The position numbers and the translations under genes are program-made. 33,458 bases of DNA from positions 1-33,458 of the IMG/VR virus record IMGVR_UViG_3300025132_000152. One strand, written 5' to 3'. This DNA is from a virus. The notes beneath the pieces are model-generated. The model worked only from the letters and a program-made list of their open reading frames with translations. It was not told the origin of the DNA and searched no databases. Positions 13,289 to 21,452 of this stretch are shown here, piece after piece (the first letter of the stretch is position 1; every line of letters begins with the position of its first letter).

Positions 13289-14995
13289 ATGAAAATTAAA
13301 CTTACTAATAATGTTGATGCACAGTCAGCGTTGTACGGCACGCCTAATGGTACGGCTTCGCAACGCTACGAGCAGCTGCGAATAGATAGAGATTCACAGT
13401 TAATGCGTGCAAGAGATTGTAGTAAAGTTACTATTCCTGGACTAATTGAGGATGAGAACTATGGAGATGCTGGTAGGTTGCCAACTCCATACCAATCACT
13501 AGGTGCAAGAGGTGTTGGTCACATGACCAGTAAGCTCGCTGGTACTCTTTTCCCTACTAACGAAAATTTTTTTAAATTAGAAATAGATAGCTTGGCTTTG
13601 ATGGCAGATCAACAAGATCCGCAAATGATTACTGAGTTTGATACTGCATTAGTCAAGGTAGAACAGGCAGTAATGAGATTGTTAGAGACTATGGGTGGGC
13701 GTGCTGCAATGCACGAAGCAATAAAGCATTTACTTGTAGGTGGTAATGTTCTGTTGTATGTAAGTGACGAAGGAATAAAGGTTATACATTTAGATTCTTA
13801 TGTACTTTGCCGTGACCCTATGGGTAACGTGACAGAGATAGTGGTAGAAGAAGAAATATTTAAAGATGCACTTCCAGATGAATACCTAGAGGAAGATGAA
13901 GAAGACGAAGAAGAGATGGAGAAACGCATGGTTAAGATATATACCTGTGTTAAATACATGGATGATTACTGCTATTGGTATCAAGAGATAAAAGGTAAAG
14001 AGATACCAGGCACTCATGGTAAATGCAAAGCAGATGTATCTCCCTGGATCGCATTAAGGCAAGATCGAGTGGATTCAGAAATGTACGGAAGGTCGTATGT
14101 CGAGCAGTACTATGGCGACTTACTTGCACTAGAGAATTTATACAAAGCTATACTGGAAGCGAGCGCAAGTCTTAGTAAAGTTTTATTTTTATGTAACCCA
14201 AATGGCACAACAAGGCCACGCACACTTAGCCAGGCATCGAATGGATCTATCGTACAAGGCAATGCAGCAGATGTCACAGTACTCCAGGCTGCTGGTAAAT
14301 CACAAGATTTACAGATAGCAAATCAAACTATAGAACGAATAGAAAATAGACTTGCCCTTGCGTTTATGCTTAACACAGCGATACAAAGACCAGGGGAAAG
14401 AGTTACAGCAGAAGAAATAAGATTTATGGCACAGGAATTAGACGCTGGTATCTCAGGATTGTATTCCATACTTAGCCAAGAACTACAGTTACCACTTGTA
14501 AGAAGGCTGACTCACATACTACGCAAGAAGCGTAAGTTACCTGACTTTCCTAACAGCGAGATAACAGGAGAACCATTAATTAAAGAGAAGGCAGTTACAG
14601 GTATCGAAGCTATAGGGCGTGGCGATGACCGCAATAAACTTGTAGACTTTATTCAAACAGCCAACAATGCGCTTGGCCCAGAAGCAATGATGAAGTTTCT
14701 TAATGTCGAAGAAGCACTACGCAGACTTGCGGCTAGTGGTTCAATAGATACAACTAACTTAGTCAAGACTTCTGAGCAGCTACAGCAAGAAGCTATTGCC
14801 CAGGCACAAGCTTCACGTCAAGAGCAACAACAGTCGTTACTTGAGAAGGGAATACAATCCCCTGCTATGGCACAAGCAGTTAAAAACTTCCAGGGTACAA
14901 CCCCTGATAGGGCTGCTGAAGCACTAACTGCAATTACAAATCAAGGAGGAATTGATGCCGACCAGTTCGCAGAAACCATCCAAGAAACAGGCTAA
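13289..14995 (+). CDS. Portal, head-tail connector (gp8-like)
   Basis: A 568-residue portal protein (T7 gp8 has 536). It forms the dodecameric ring at one capsid vertex through which DNA is packaged and ejected. Supporting features are size, position before scaffold and capsid, the N-terminal PTPYQSLGARGVGHMTSKLA region, a central stem and wing region with SYVEQYYGDLLALE, RPGERVTAEEIRFMAQELD typical of gp8 connectors, and a Gln-rich C-terminal barrel (EQLQQEAIAQAQAS). A very acidic loop (EEDEEDEEEMEKR) lies near residue 205. The last 41 nt overlap a small gene (14955). No Shine-Dalgarno is obvious; the start follows the previous stop directly. Confidence 0.94.
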   Translation: MKIKLTNNVDAQSALYGTPNGTASQRYEQLRIDRDSQLMRARDCSKVTIPGLIEDENYGDAGRLPTPYQSLGARGVGHMTSKLAGTLFPTNENFFKLEIDSLALMADQQDPQMITEFDTALVKVEQAVMRLLETMGGRAAMHEAIKHLLVGGNVLLYVSDEGIKVIHLDSYVLCRDPMGNVTEIVVEEEIFKDALPDEYLEEDEEDEEEMEKRMVKIYTCVKYMDDYCYWYQEIKGKEIPGTHGKCKADVSPWIALRQDRVDSEMYGRSYVEQYYGDLLALENLYKAILEASASLSKVLFLCNPNGTTRPRTLSQASNGSIVQGNAADVTVLQAAGKSQDLQIANQTIERIENRLALAFMLNTAIQRPGERVTAEEIRFMAQELDAGISGLYSILSQELQLPLVRRLTHILRKKRKLPDFPNSEITGEPLIKEKAVTGIEAIGRGDDRNKLVDFIQTANNALGPEAMMKFLNVEEALRRLAASGSIDTTNLVKTSEQLQQEAIAQAQASRQEQQQSLLEKGIQSPAMAQAVKNFQGTTPDRAAEALTAITNQGGIDADQFAETIQETG

Positions 14996-15131
14996 GAAAC
15001 CTGTATCGGATGCACCTGTAGTACCAGGAGTTAAAGAGATAGTCATTAAAGGTTCTGATTTTGTAGAACCTGATACACCACAGCCGACTGTTACTCGTAA
15101 TCCTGATAAAAACGAAATCATTATTAGTTAA
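14955..15131 (+). CDS. Small basic/Pro-rich protein after portal
   Basis: A 58-residue protein with the best ribosome binding site in the window (AAGGAGG at 14943-14949, five bases before the ATG), which strongly supports its being real although it overlaps the end of the portal gene by 41 nt. The N-terminus is basic (TSSQKPSKKQAKKPVSD), followed by VVPGVKEIVIKGSDF and a Pro/Thr-rich end. It sits between portal and scaffold, so a minor head role is plausible. I recognise no family. Confidence 0.7.
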   Translation: MPTSSQKPSKKQAKKPVSDAPVVPGVKEIVIKGSDFVEPDTPQPTVTRNPDKNEIIIS

Positions 15132-15136
15132 AAATT

Positions 15137-15934
15137 ATGCCAGAAGCTATTACCATCAAAGATGAACCTACCACAGCTGTAGATCCTGCATCAGTAGAGG
15201 AACAACAACTTACTCAAGATGATAATGTTGAGATCCAGGGTGAAGAAAAACTACTAGCTGGTAAATATAAGAGCCAAGAAGAACTAGAGAAGGCTTACAT
15301 CGAACTGCAAAAGATGCAGAGTCAACCTTCAGAATCAGAAGAGCAAGTTACTGAAACACCACAGGGAACTGCTAAAGAAATTTATGGAGATTTAGTAGGC
15401 AGCAAGCTAGAAGAAGCTGGTGTTGACTACGGCAATATGAATGAGCGTTGGCAAAAGAACGGCAAGCTAGAGGATTCAGATTACGAATCACTACAAGGTG
15501 CTGGATTCAGTAGAGATATGGTTGAGTCATACCTTGATGGATTACAATACAGAGCCACAAAAGATAATGAGCTAAGTGTTCAGCAAGCTAATGATCTACA
15601 GAATGAATATGGAGGAGCAGAAAGATACAGAGAAATGGTAACTTGGGCAGGACAAAACTTTACTGAAAAAGAAAGAGCAGCTTACGACAAAGCTATGAAG
15701 TCAACTGATGTTGATTACGTTAAGCTTGCAGTCGATGGACTCCAGGCACGTTACATGGCAGCAACAGATCAAGAGCCAAGGCTAATTGGAGGCAGAGCAT
15801 CTAGAGGTGGAAGTAATGATAAGTTTGAATCCAATGCACAGTTAGTAGAAGCTATGAATGATCCTCGTTATCAGAAAGATAGTGCGTACAGAAAGAAGGT
15901 TAGTGAAAAGTTAGGTCGATCTAACATACTTTAA
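15137..15934 (+). CDS. Capsid assembly scaffold (gp9-like)
   Basis: A 265-residue, acidic, mostly helical protein between portal and capsid genes, as T7 gp9 (307). It carries LLAGKYKSQEELEKAYIELQK, the characteristic 'laGKyks.eeLeKAY' motif of phage scaffolds, and a basic C-terminus (SAYRKKVSEKLGRSNIL) of the kind that binds coat protein. It directs prohead assembly and leaves before or during packaging. The last codons overlap an inverted-repeat element (GTTAGGTCGATCTAAC) belonging to the leader of the capsid gene. Confidence 0.92.
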   Translation: MPEAITIKDEPTTAVDPASVEEQQLTQDDNVEIQGEEKLLAGKYKSQEELEKAYIELQKMQSQPSESEEQVTETPQGTAKEIYGDLVGSKLEEAGVDYGNMNERWQKNGKLEDSDYESLQGAGFSRDMVESYLDGLQYRATKDNELSVQQANDLQNEYGGAERYREMVTWAGQNFTEKERAAYDKAMKSTDVDYVKLAVDGLQARYMAATDQEPRLIGGRASRGGSNDKFESNAQLVEAMNDPRYQKDSAYRKKVSEKLGRSNIL

Positions 15935-15985
15935 ACGCTATAGTTAGATCAACCTAGACCTTCTAACAGAAGCAAAGCCCTTTGC
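15910..15985. promoter_or_regulatory. Structured leader before the capsid gene
   Basis: The 110-nt gap before the capsid gene, plus the end of scaffold, has four GTTAGA-type half-sites in 58 nt: GTTAGGTC (15910), its near-complement GATCTAAC (15918), GTTAGATC (15943) and TCTAAC (15962). GATCTAAC and GTTAGATC can form an 8-bp perfect stem with a 17-nt loop; GTTAGA and TCTAAC can form a competing 6-bp stem. A further hairpin GCAAAG-CC-CTTTGC follows at 15972-15985. In T7 a strong promoter and RNA processing sites lie here, so a regulatory role is likely. Confidence 0.5.
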
Positions 15986-16044
15986 GAAGGACACCTATGC
16001 AGAAGTAATGGTCTGGATAATCATTAATTCTAGGTATTTAACCG

Positions 16045-17031
16045 ATGGCTAACTTCACGTCATCAAGGCTCGGACTTGTTAACAATACAGGTACTGGCTA
16101 TGATGCACTTTTTCTTAAAGTCTTTGCAGGAGAGGTACTTTCAAGTTTTAGAAAGGCAACTATCTTTGAAGATTTACATACTGTCAGAACTATAAGTTCT
16201 GGAAAATCAGCACAATTTCCAATTATTGGACTCTCTAGTACTGCTTATCATACGCCAGGCACACAACTTACTGGTAATGCTATTAAGCACGCTGAGGCTA
16301 CAATAAATATTGACGACAAATTAGTGTCGAATACATTTATTGCAGACATTGACGAGGCCAAGAATCACTACGATGTGAGAAGCCAGTACTCAGTTCAGAT
16401 GGGAAATGCTTTAGCATACCAGTTTGATCAGAACGTAGCTGCTTCAATAGCTCAAGCTGCAAGAACAAGTACTAACTTCAACACCGATCTTCCAGGTGGT
16501 ACAAGAGTTAAGATCCTTAAATCAGGTACAGCTGACACAGCTGCTGCTGTCGCTGCCGTTACTGGCGCTGACTTAGCAACTGCTTTGTTCTCTGCTGCTG
16601 AACAGATGGATGTTAACAACCTTCCAGAAGAGGACAGATACTGTGCTTTAGATCCAGCAAACTATTACAAGCTTGCTAAAACTACTGATGTCATCAACAG
16701 AGATTGGGGTGGACAAGGAGCATACGCAGAAGGAGAAGTCCTTAAGGTTGCAGGAATCCACATTGTGAAATCTAACCATTTACCTAAGACAAACAGATCA
16801 GCGGTAACTGGAGAGAACAACACATACCACGCTAACTACACCGATAACATTGGTCTTGTATTTAACAAGCAAGCTGTTGGTACAGTTAAGTTGATGGATC
16901 TTAAGATGGAGCAAACAGGAGCAGATGTCCACGCTTTATACCAGGGAACATTCCTTGTTGGAAGCATGGTTCACGGAACAGGCGTACTTCGCCCAGACTG
17001 TTCAATCGAACTCTATGCAGCTAACTCATAA
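16045..17031 (+). CDS. Major capsid protein (gp10-like)
   Basis: A 328-residue major capsid protein (T7 gp10A has 345), HK97-type fold, which builds the icosahedral shell. Typical features include the N-terminal LKVFAGEVLSSFRKATIFED, the SGKSAQFPIIG segment, KLVSNTFIADIDEAKNHYDV, and the C-terminal QGTFLVGSMVHGTGVLRPDC. It follows scaffold and is followed by an intrinsic terminator, as in T7 between gene 10 and gene 11. The ATG has only a weak ribosome binding site (AGG about 11 nt upstream), so the upstream structured leader may matter for expression. Confidence 0.96.
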   Translation: MANFTSSRLGLVNNTGTGYDALFLKVFAGEVLSSFRKATIFEDLHTVRTISSGKSAQFPIIGLSSTAYHTPGTQLTGNAIKHAEATINIDDKLVSNTFIADIDEAKNHYDVRSQYSVQMGNALAYQFDQNVAASIAQAARTSTNFNTDLPGGTRVKILKSGTADTAAAVAAVTGADLATALFSAAEQMDVNNLPEEDRYCALDPANYYKLAKTTDVINRDWGGQGAYAEGEVLKVAGIHIVKSNHLPKTNRSAVTGENNTYHANYTDNIGLVFNKQAVGTVKLMDLKMEQTGADVHALYQGTFLVGSMVHGTGVLRPDCSIELYAANS

Positions 17032-17042
17032 GCCGTTAATAT

Positions 17043-17070
17043 AAGGGGGCATAACAACCCCCTTTATTCT
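17043..17070 (+). terminator. Intrinsic terminator after the capsid gene
   Basis: AAGGGGG (17043-17049) and CCCCCTT (17058-17064) form a 7-bp GC-rich stem with an 8-nt loop, followed by TTATTCTT. It lies 12 nt after the capsid stop, at the place of the T7 late terminator. Partial read-through would set capsid messages above tail messages. Confidence 0.75.
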
Positions 17071-17071
17071 T

Positions 17072-17149
17072 ATGGCTCCTTATGGCAAAGGTACTTATGG
17101 TACTAAGGTAGGCAGACCTCCTAAAAAGAAAAAGAAAAAGAAAAAGTAA
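17072..17149 (+). CDS. Lys-tailed mini-protein, 25 residues
   Basis: A 25-residue protein MAPYGKGTYGTKVGRPPK followed by a run of lysines. Although tiny, it matches a short basic protein that I recall after the capsid gene in cyanophages (PYGKGTYGxKxGRPPKK), and its TAA overlaps the next ATG (TAATG). The GRPPKK core resembles an AT-hook, so minor-groove DNA binding or a role in head DNA condensation is possible. The start lies directly beyond the terminator T-run and has no visible ribosome binding site. Confidence 0.6.
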   Translation: MAPYGKGTYGTKVGRPPKKKKKKKK

Positions 17150-17310
17150 TGGCAAAAAAGAAAGGACTTTACGCTAACATCCACGCAAAGCGTAAAAGAA
17201 TTAAAGCTGGTTCTGGAGAGAAGATGCGTAAGCCTGGAGCAAAGGGCGCACCTACTGCTGCCAACTTTAAAAGATCAGCAAAGACCGCTAAGAAAAGGAA
17301 GAAAAAGTAA
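17149..17310 (+). CDS. Conserved highly basic small protein, 53 residues
   Basis: A 53-residue protein (MAKKKGLYANIHAKRKRIKA) rich in Lys and Arg, ending in KKRKKK, with almost no acidic residues. I recognise this 'KKKGLYANIHAKRKRIKAGSGEKMRKPGxKGAP' protein from marine cyanophages and related podoviruses, where it is a conserved small gene next to capsid or tail genes. The charge suggests nucleic acid binding, for example with packaged DNA, but I know of no proof. Both ends are TAATG overlaps with neighbours. Confidence 0.8.
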   Translation: MAKKKGLYANIHAKRKRIKAGSGEKMRKPGAKGAPTAANFKRSAKTAKKRKKK

Positions 17311-17915
17311 TGGCACTTAATCGCACTAGCTTTTTGCAAGCAGTAAATAGAGTTCTGCAAATGCTTGGAGAAGCGCCTGTTAACAGTTTGCAAGGTCAAT
17401 TTGGTTTAGCAAAACAGGCAGAAGACTCACTAAATAATGTAAGCAGAACATTGCAAACAGAAGGCTGGTCGTTTAATACAGACTTAGAAAAAACATTGGA
17501 ACGGACATCGACTAACGAGATAGAGTTATCGAGTAATGTAAGTCGAGTTGTAGTTGATAACCTGGAGTACCCAGATATAGATGTAGTGCAACGAGGAGAC
17601 AAGTTATACGACAGAAGAAATAATAGATATACATTTGAGTCTGATTTAATAGTTGATATGACAACTATCCTTGAGTGGGATTTACTCCCCGAACACGCAC
17701 GGCAATATATAACTATTAAAGCAGGAAGGCAATTACAGGAAGCGATTATTGGTTCTTCGGATCTTACTAAATTAAACTTGACTCAGGAATTGGAGGCTCG
17801 AAGTGCTTTCCTGGAGGAAGAAACAACACAGACAGAACACAGTATGTTAAGAGGCCACTTAAACAGAACAAGCCCTATTAATACTTATCTACCTTCTCGT
17901 ACACTTGAGCGTTAA
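17310..17915 (+). CDS. Tail tubular protein A (gp11-like)
   Basis: A 201-residue protein, the size of T7 gp11 (196), in the expected place after the capsid. N-terminal LQAVNRVLQMLGEAPVNSL is the standard opening of this family; later come NVSRTLQTEGWSFNTD and RAFLEEE-like helical segments (LEARSAFLEEETTQTEHSML). It forms a dodecameric adaptor ring between portal and nozzle. The ATG overlaps the preceding stop (TAATG), with AGGAAG about 10 nt upstream. Confidence 0.94.
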   Translation: MALNRTSFLQAVNRVLQMLGEAPVNSLQGQFGLAKQAEDSLNNVSRTLQTEGWSFNTDLEKTLERTSTNEIELSSNVSRVVVDNLEYPDIDVVQRGDKLYDRRNNRYTFESDLIVDMTTILEWDLLPEHARQYITIKAGRQLQEAIIGSSDLTKLNLTQELEARSAFLEEETTQTEHSMLRGHLNRTSPINTYLPSRTLER

Positions 17916-17917
17916 TC

Positions 17918-20338
17918 ATGCCATTAATTAGCAGTTCTATTCCTAACCTTATTAACGGAGTAAGTCAGCAACCAGCAGCCTTACGCTTGGCATCACAGGC
18001 AGAGGAAGTAATTAACTGTATGCCTAGCCCTGTAGAGGGGTTAAAGAAAAGGCCACCAATGCAACACCTTAAAAAATTGTTTGCAGGATCAGCTGGTTCT
18101 GGTAGACCCTTTACTCATATTGTTGATAGAGATGGAACTATTAGATATTTAATTGTTATCCAGGATAATGCAATTAAAGTATTTGATTTAGATGGTAATG
18201 CACAAACAGTATCTACACCAAATGGTACAGCCTATTTAGATATAACAGGAGATCCTAGTTCTACGTTTAGAGTTGCTTCTATTGCTGACTTTACTTTCAT
18301 AGTAAACAGAGAGAAGACAGTTCTTATGAATACCAGTAGTAATTCATATAACTGGGGTACAAAGTCTATGGTGTTTATAAAATCTGCTGACTTTTCTACT
18401 ACATACAGAGTAAATTTAAATGGTACTGAAAAGAGTGTAACTACAGGTAACTCTTCTGGATCTGCGCCAGATACTGTAACTATTGCTAGCGACTTAGCAA
18501 CAGCACTAAACACTATTTCTGGTTTTACTGTTACAAGTACTGACTACATAATTAGAATTACAAAGGATGACGGAGGAGACTATACCTTAGAAAGTAGTGA
18601 CACTAAAACAGCTACCGCAACGTCAGCAATTAAAGGAACTGTTGGAGATATAACTGACTTGCCTACTATTGCAGAGCATAACTTTATAGTTAAGATACAA
18701 GGTTCTGCTACTACAGCTTTTGATGACTACTACGTTAAGTTTGAAGCAGTTGCTGGAAGTGGCTTTGGCTCTGGCGTATGGAGAGAAACAGTTGCACCTA
18801 ATATTAATTACTTACTAGATGCCACAACGATGCCACACACTTTAGTTAGAAATGCTAACGGCACGTTTACCTTTGCACAATTTAATTACTCAGGTCGTGT
18901 AGCAGGAGATTACACAACTGCACCTAACCCTACATTTGTAGGAAGCAAGATAAAAAACATTAACTTATTTAGAAACAGACTTGTATTTCTAGCAGATGAA
19001 AACGTAATACTATCAGCAGCAGATGCTTTTGATAGGTTTTTTCCTGAGACAGTACAGACATCTTTGGACTCTGACCCTATTGATATTAGTTCTGGTGGTA
19101 CGTCAGTTAACTTTTTAAACAGTAGCCTAGCGTTTGCTAATACATTATTACTGTTTAGCTTACATGGTCAATTTAGATTAGATACAGGAACTACAACTAT
19201 AGGTACATCTCTTACTCCTAAGACTGCAACGATAACAGCTATAACTACATTTGATATTGTTGATACAGTAGACCCGATAGGTGTAGGTCGTACTGTTTAT
19301 TTTGGAATACCTAAAGGAGACTTTAATGGTTTACGAGAATACTTTTTGCCTGACGCTAGTGGGCCAATACCTTTATCAGAAGAGGTAACATCCTCTGTAC
19401 CAAGGTTTGTTCCTGACAATTTAGTTAGCTTGTCTCCTTCTGTATCAGAAGAAATAGTAATTATGATAAGCAAAGATCAACCTCGAAGGGTATATCTTTA
19501 TAAATTCTTTTTTGACAATGACCAAAAGTTACAATCCTCTTGGTCTTATTGGGAAGTAGCTGCTAACAAAACAGTACTTAGTGGCAATGTTCTTGATAGT
19601 GATTTATATACAGTAGTCGAGTATGCAGATGGAGTATATCTAGAAAAAACACAGCTAAGACCAGAGACTGTAGACAGCGGTACTGACTTTGAAGTATTGC
19701 TTGACAGAAAAACTACTGAAGCATCTTGCTCTACATCTCTTATTAACTCAGGCGCATTAGGAGTTCAGACTGTTATTACATTGCCTTACCCTATGGCTAA
19801 TACAGGAACAATGGCAGTAGTGGGCAGATACGATGCGAGTAATACTATTCGTCATGGTCAAGTTATTAAAGCTACTGCTGAAACATTGACAGGTGGAGCT
19901 AGTGGCAATGGAACTATGACAGTTCTTGGGGATTTAAGTAGCGCAAAGTTTTATGTAGGAGAAATATATAATATGACTTACGAATTTTCTACACCATACT
20001 TAAAAGAAACTCCTCCAGGTGGAGGATTAGCTGTAGTAGCTGGCCCAAGATTGCAGTTACGCACCTGGACTATAGTGTTTGATGATACGTCTAACTTCAG
20101 TATAAAAATTACACCAGCACAAAGAGATGAGTTAACTTATTTCTTTAATGGTTACAAGATAGGTAGTGGTCAGTTTCCTGTAGGTACACCTTCTTTGGCT
20201 ACAGGTAAGTTTAGAGTTCCTGTGATGGCACAGAATATAGAAGCAAAAATTGTACTCTTTAGTGATTCTCCGCTACCCTGTAGGGTACAGTCAGCTGAAT
20301 GGGAAGGATGGTATCAGACCAGAGCATCAAGACTATAA
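17918..20338 (+). CDS. Tail tubular protein B, nozzle (gp12-like)
   Basis: An 806-residue beta-rich protein (T7 gp12 has 794) that forms the hexameric nozzle of the short tail. It opens with the family signature (SSSIPNLINGVSQQPAALRL, then AEEVINCMPSPVEGLKKRPP). Later it has the typical IKNINLFRNRLVFLADENVILS and SWSYWEVAANK segments. The gene starts 2 nt after the gp11 stop and overlaps the following gene by 40 nt. Confidence 0.95.
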   Translation: MPLISSSIPNLINGVSQQPAALRLASQAEEVINCMPSPVEGLKKRPPMQHLKKLFAGSAGSGRPFTHIVDRDGTIRYLIVIQDNAIKVFDLDGNAQTVSTPNGTAYLDITGDPSSTFRVASIADFTFIVNREKTVLMNTSSNSYNWGTKSMVFIKSADFSTTYRVNLNGTEKSVTTGNSSGSAPDTVTIASDLATALNTISGFTVTSTDYIIRITKDDGGDYTLESSDTKTATATSAIKGTVGDITDLPTIAEHNFIVKIQGSATTAFDDYYVKFEAVAGSGFGSGVWRETVAPNINYLLDATTMPHTLVRNANGTFTFAQFNYSGRVAGDYTTAPNPTFVGSKIKNINLFRNRLVFLADENVILSAADAFDRFFPETVQTSLDSDPIDISSGGTSVNFLNSSLAFANTLLLFSLHGQFRLDTGTTTIGTSLTPKTATITAITTFDIVDTVDPIGVGRTVYFGIPKGDFNGLREYFLPDASGPIPLSEEVTSSVPRFVPDNLVSLSPSVSEEIVIMISKDQPRRVYLYKFFFDNDQKLQSSWSYWEVAANKTVLSGNVLDSDLYTVVEYADGVYLEKTQLRPETVDSGTDFEVLLDRKTTEASCSTSLINSGALGVQTVITLPYPMANTGTMAVVGRYDASNTIRHGQVIKATAETLTGGASGNGTMTVLGDLSSAKFYVGEIYNMTYEFSTPYLKETPPGGGLAVVAGPRLQLRTWTIVFDDTSNFSIKITPAQRDELTYFFNGYKIGSGQFPVGTPSLATGKFRVPVMAQNIEAKIVLFSDSPLPCRVQSAEWEGWYQTRASRL

Positions 20339-20799
20339 GGGCGTATCATCGACCTTCTATAATTAAAGATGTTTCTTACATAGGAACGCACATGAGAAAA
20401 GAAGATGCAGAAGAATGTTTTGCTTTCTCAGGTTCTTCTCCTGTTCAATCTTTATTTGAGTGCTTCTTTGCAAGTAAACCCTGTATGACTATGGTTAGTA
20501 GGTATGGAAATCTTATGGGAATGTGGGGAATAATAAAGCAACCTAACAATTCTGGACAGGTTTGGATGCTAGGTTGTAAAGATATGCTTGAAGATACTAG
20601 AGACAAACGTGAGTTTTTAAGGCAATCTAGGATAGAATTAAAAAAATTACACAAAGAGTTTCCTGTTTTATTTAATTACATTGATGCACGAAACACAGTA
20701 CATCTTAGGTGGTTAAGGTTTATGGGGTTTACCATAATAAAAAAACATGAAAGATTTGGGTATGAAGGCTTACCTTTCTATGAATTTGTAAAGATTTAA
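20299..20799 (+). CDS. Internal virion protein A (gp13-like, GNAT-like fold)
   Basis: A protein of up to 166 residues in the place of T7 gp13 (138). The end VLFNYIDARNTVHLRWLRFMGF followed by a strand motif aligns well with the T7 gp13 end (WNYVWVGNTSHIRFLKTIGA), which resembles the last part of an acetyltransferase fold. gp13 is needed for infectious T7 particles, though its exact role is unclear. The start is uncertain: ATG 20299 or 20308, or near 20390 (MRKEDAEECF), since the family usually begins with a short TIR-x-Y strand, found here at residues 12-16. Confidence 0.8.
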   Translation: MGRMVSDQSIKTIRAYHRPSIIKDVSYIGTHMRKEDAEECFAFSGSSPVQSLFECFFASKPCMTMVSRYGNLMGMWGIIKQPNNSGQVWMLGCKDMLEDTRDKREFLRQSRIELKKLHKEFPVLFNYIDARNTVHLRWLRFMGFTIIKKHERFGYEGLPFYEFVKI

Positions 20800-20801
20800 T
20801 T

Positions 20802-21452
20802 ATGTGTAGTGCTGTTGCTATTGGTATTGTTAGTGGAATTATGAGCATAGGTCAAGCTATTGCTCAAAACGCTGCACAGAATAGGCAGATAGAAGTAGCA
20901 AATTTATCTGACGAGTTTCAATACGATTACAATAAACTCTCTGCTGCTAATCAAAGAAACTTTGAAGCTAATCAAGAAACACTTAGAAATCAAGAGATGG
21001 AAATGAACGAAGAGTTAGCGTTAATAGCAGAAGCAAATAAATTAAATCAAACTAATTTACAGTTAAGAGAGATACAACAAAAAACTGCCCAGGAGAAAAG
21101 ACAAGCATCTTTAGAAGCTAAGAAACAACAAGGTACAATACTTGCAACAGGAAGGATAGGGGCTAACGTAGCTAATTTATTGGCAGATGTTAACAGACAG
21201 TTAGGACAATACGATTACTACAGCGATAAGAATTTAGCTTTTGCTACAGCTGGTAAGCAACAAGAAAAAGTAGGTTACATAACGGAAAGAGCCAGCAGAA
21301 TAGCAAGCATATCTCCATATCTTAAGAAAACTATTCTTGATCCTATGAAACCTGTACCTCGACCTAAAGTAAGCGTAAGCCCATTTTCTATCGGTGCTGG
21401 CATTATGAGTGGTGTTAACGCTGGTGTTAATTACAAAATTGCTAACTCCTAA
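20802..21452 (+). CDS. Internal virion protein B (gp14-like)
   Basis: A 216-residue protein, similar in length to T7 gp14 (196). It starts MCSAVAIGIVSGIMSIGQAIAQNAAQ, a hydrophobic helix like that of gp14, followed by a long Gln/Asn/Glu-rich helical region (to about residue 150) and a Gly-rich end. T7 gp14 is ejected first and forms the pore in the outer membrane. The MC start is shared with the protein at 12872. It begins 2 nt after the gp13-like stop and its own stop overlaps the next ATG (TAATG). Confidence 0.88.
   Translation: MCSAVAIGIVSGIMSIGQAIAQNAAQNRQIEVANLSDEFQYDYNKLSAANQRNFEANQETLRNQEMEMNEELALIAEANKLNQTNLQLREIQQKTAQEKRQASLEAKKQQGTILATGRIGANVANLLADVNRQLGQYDYYSDKNLAFATAGKQQEKVGYITERASRIASISPYLKKTILDPMKPVPRPKVSVSPFSIGAGIMSGVNAGVNYKIANS

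Noticed and set aside
15926-16044. A T7-like phage RNA polymerase promoter before the capsid gene
   Set aside because: CTATAG occurs at 15938-15943 and resembles part of the T7 consensus, but I could not find the same longer sequence before other genes, so no promoter consensus can be claimed.
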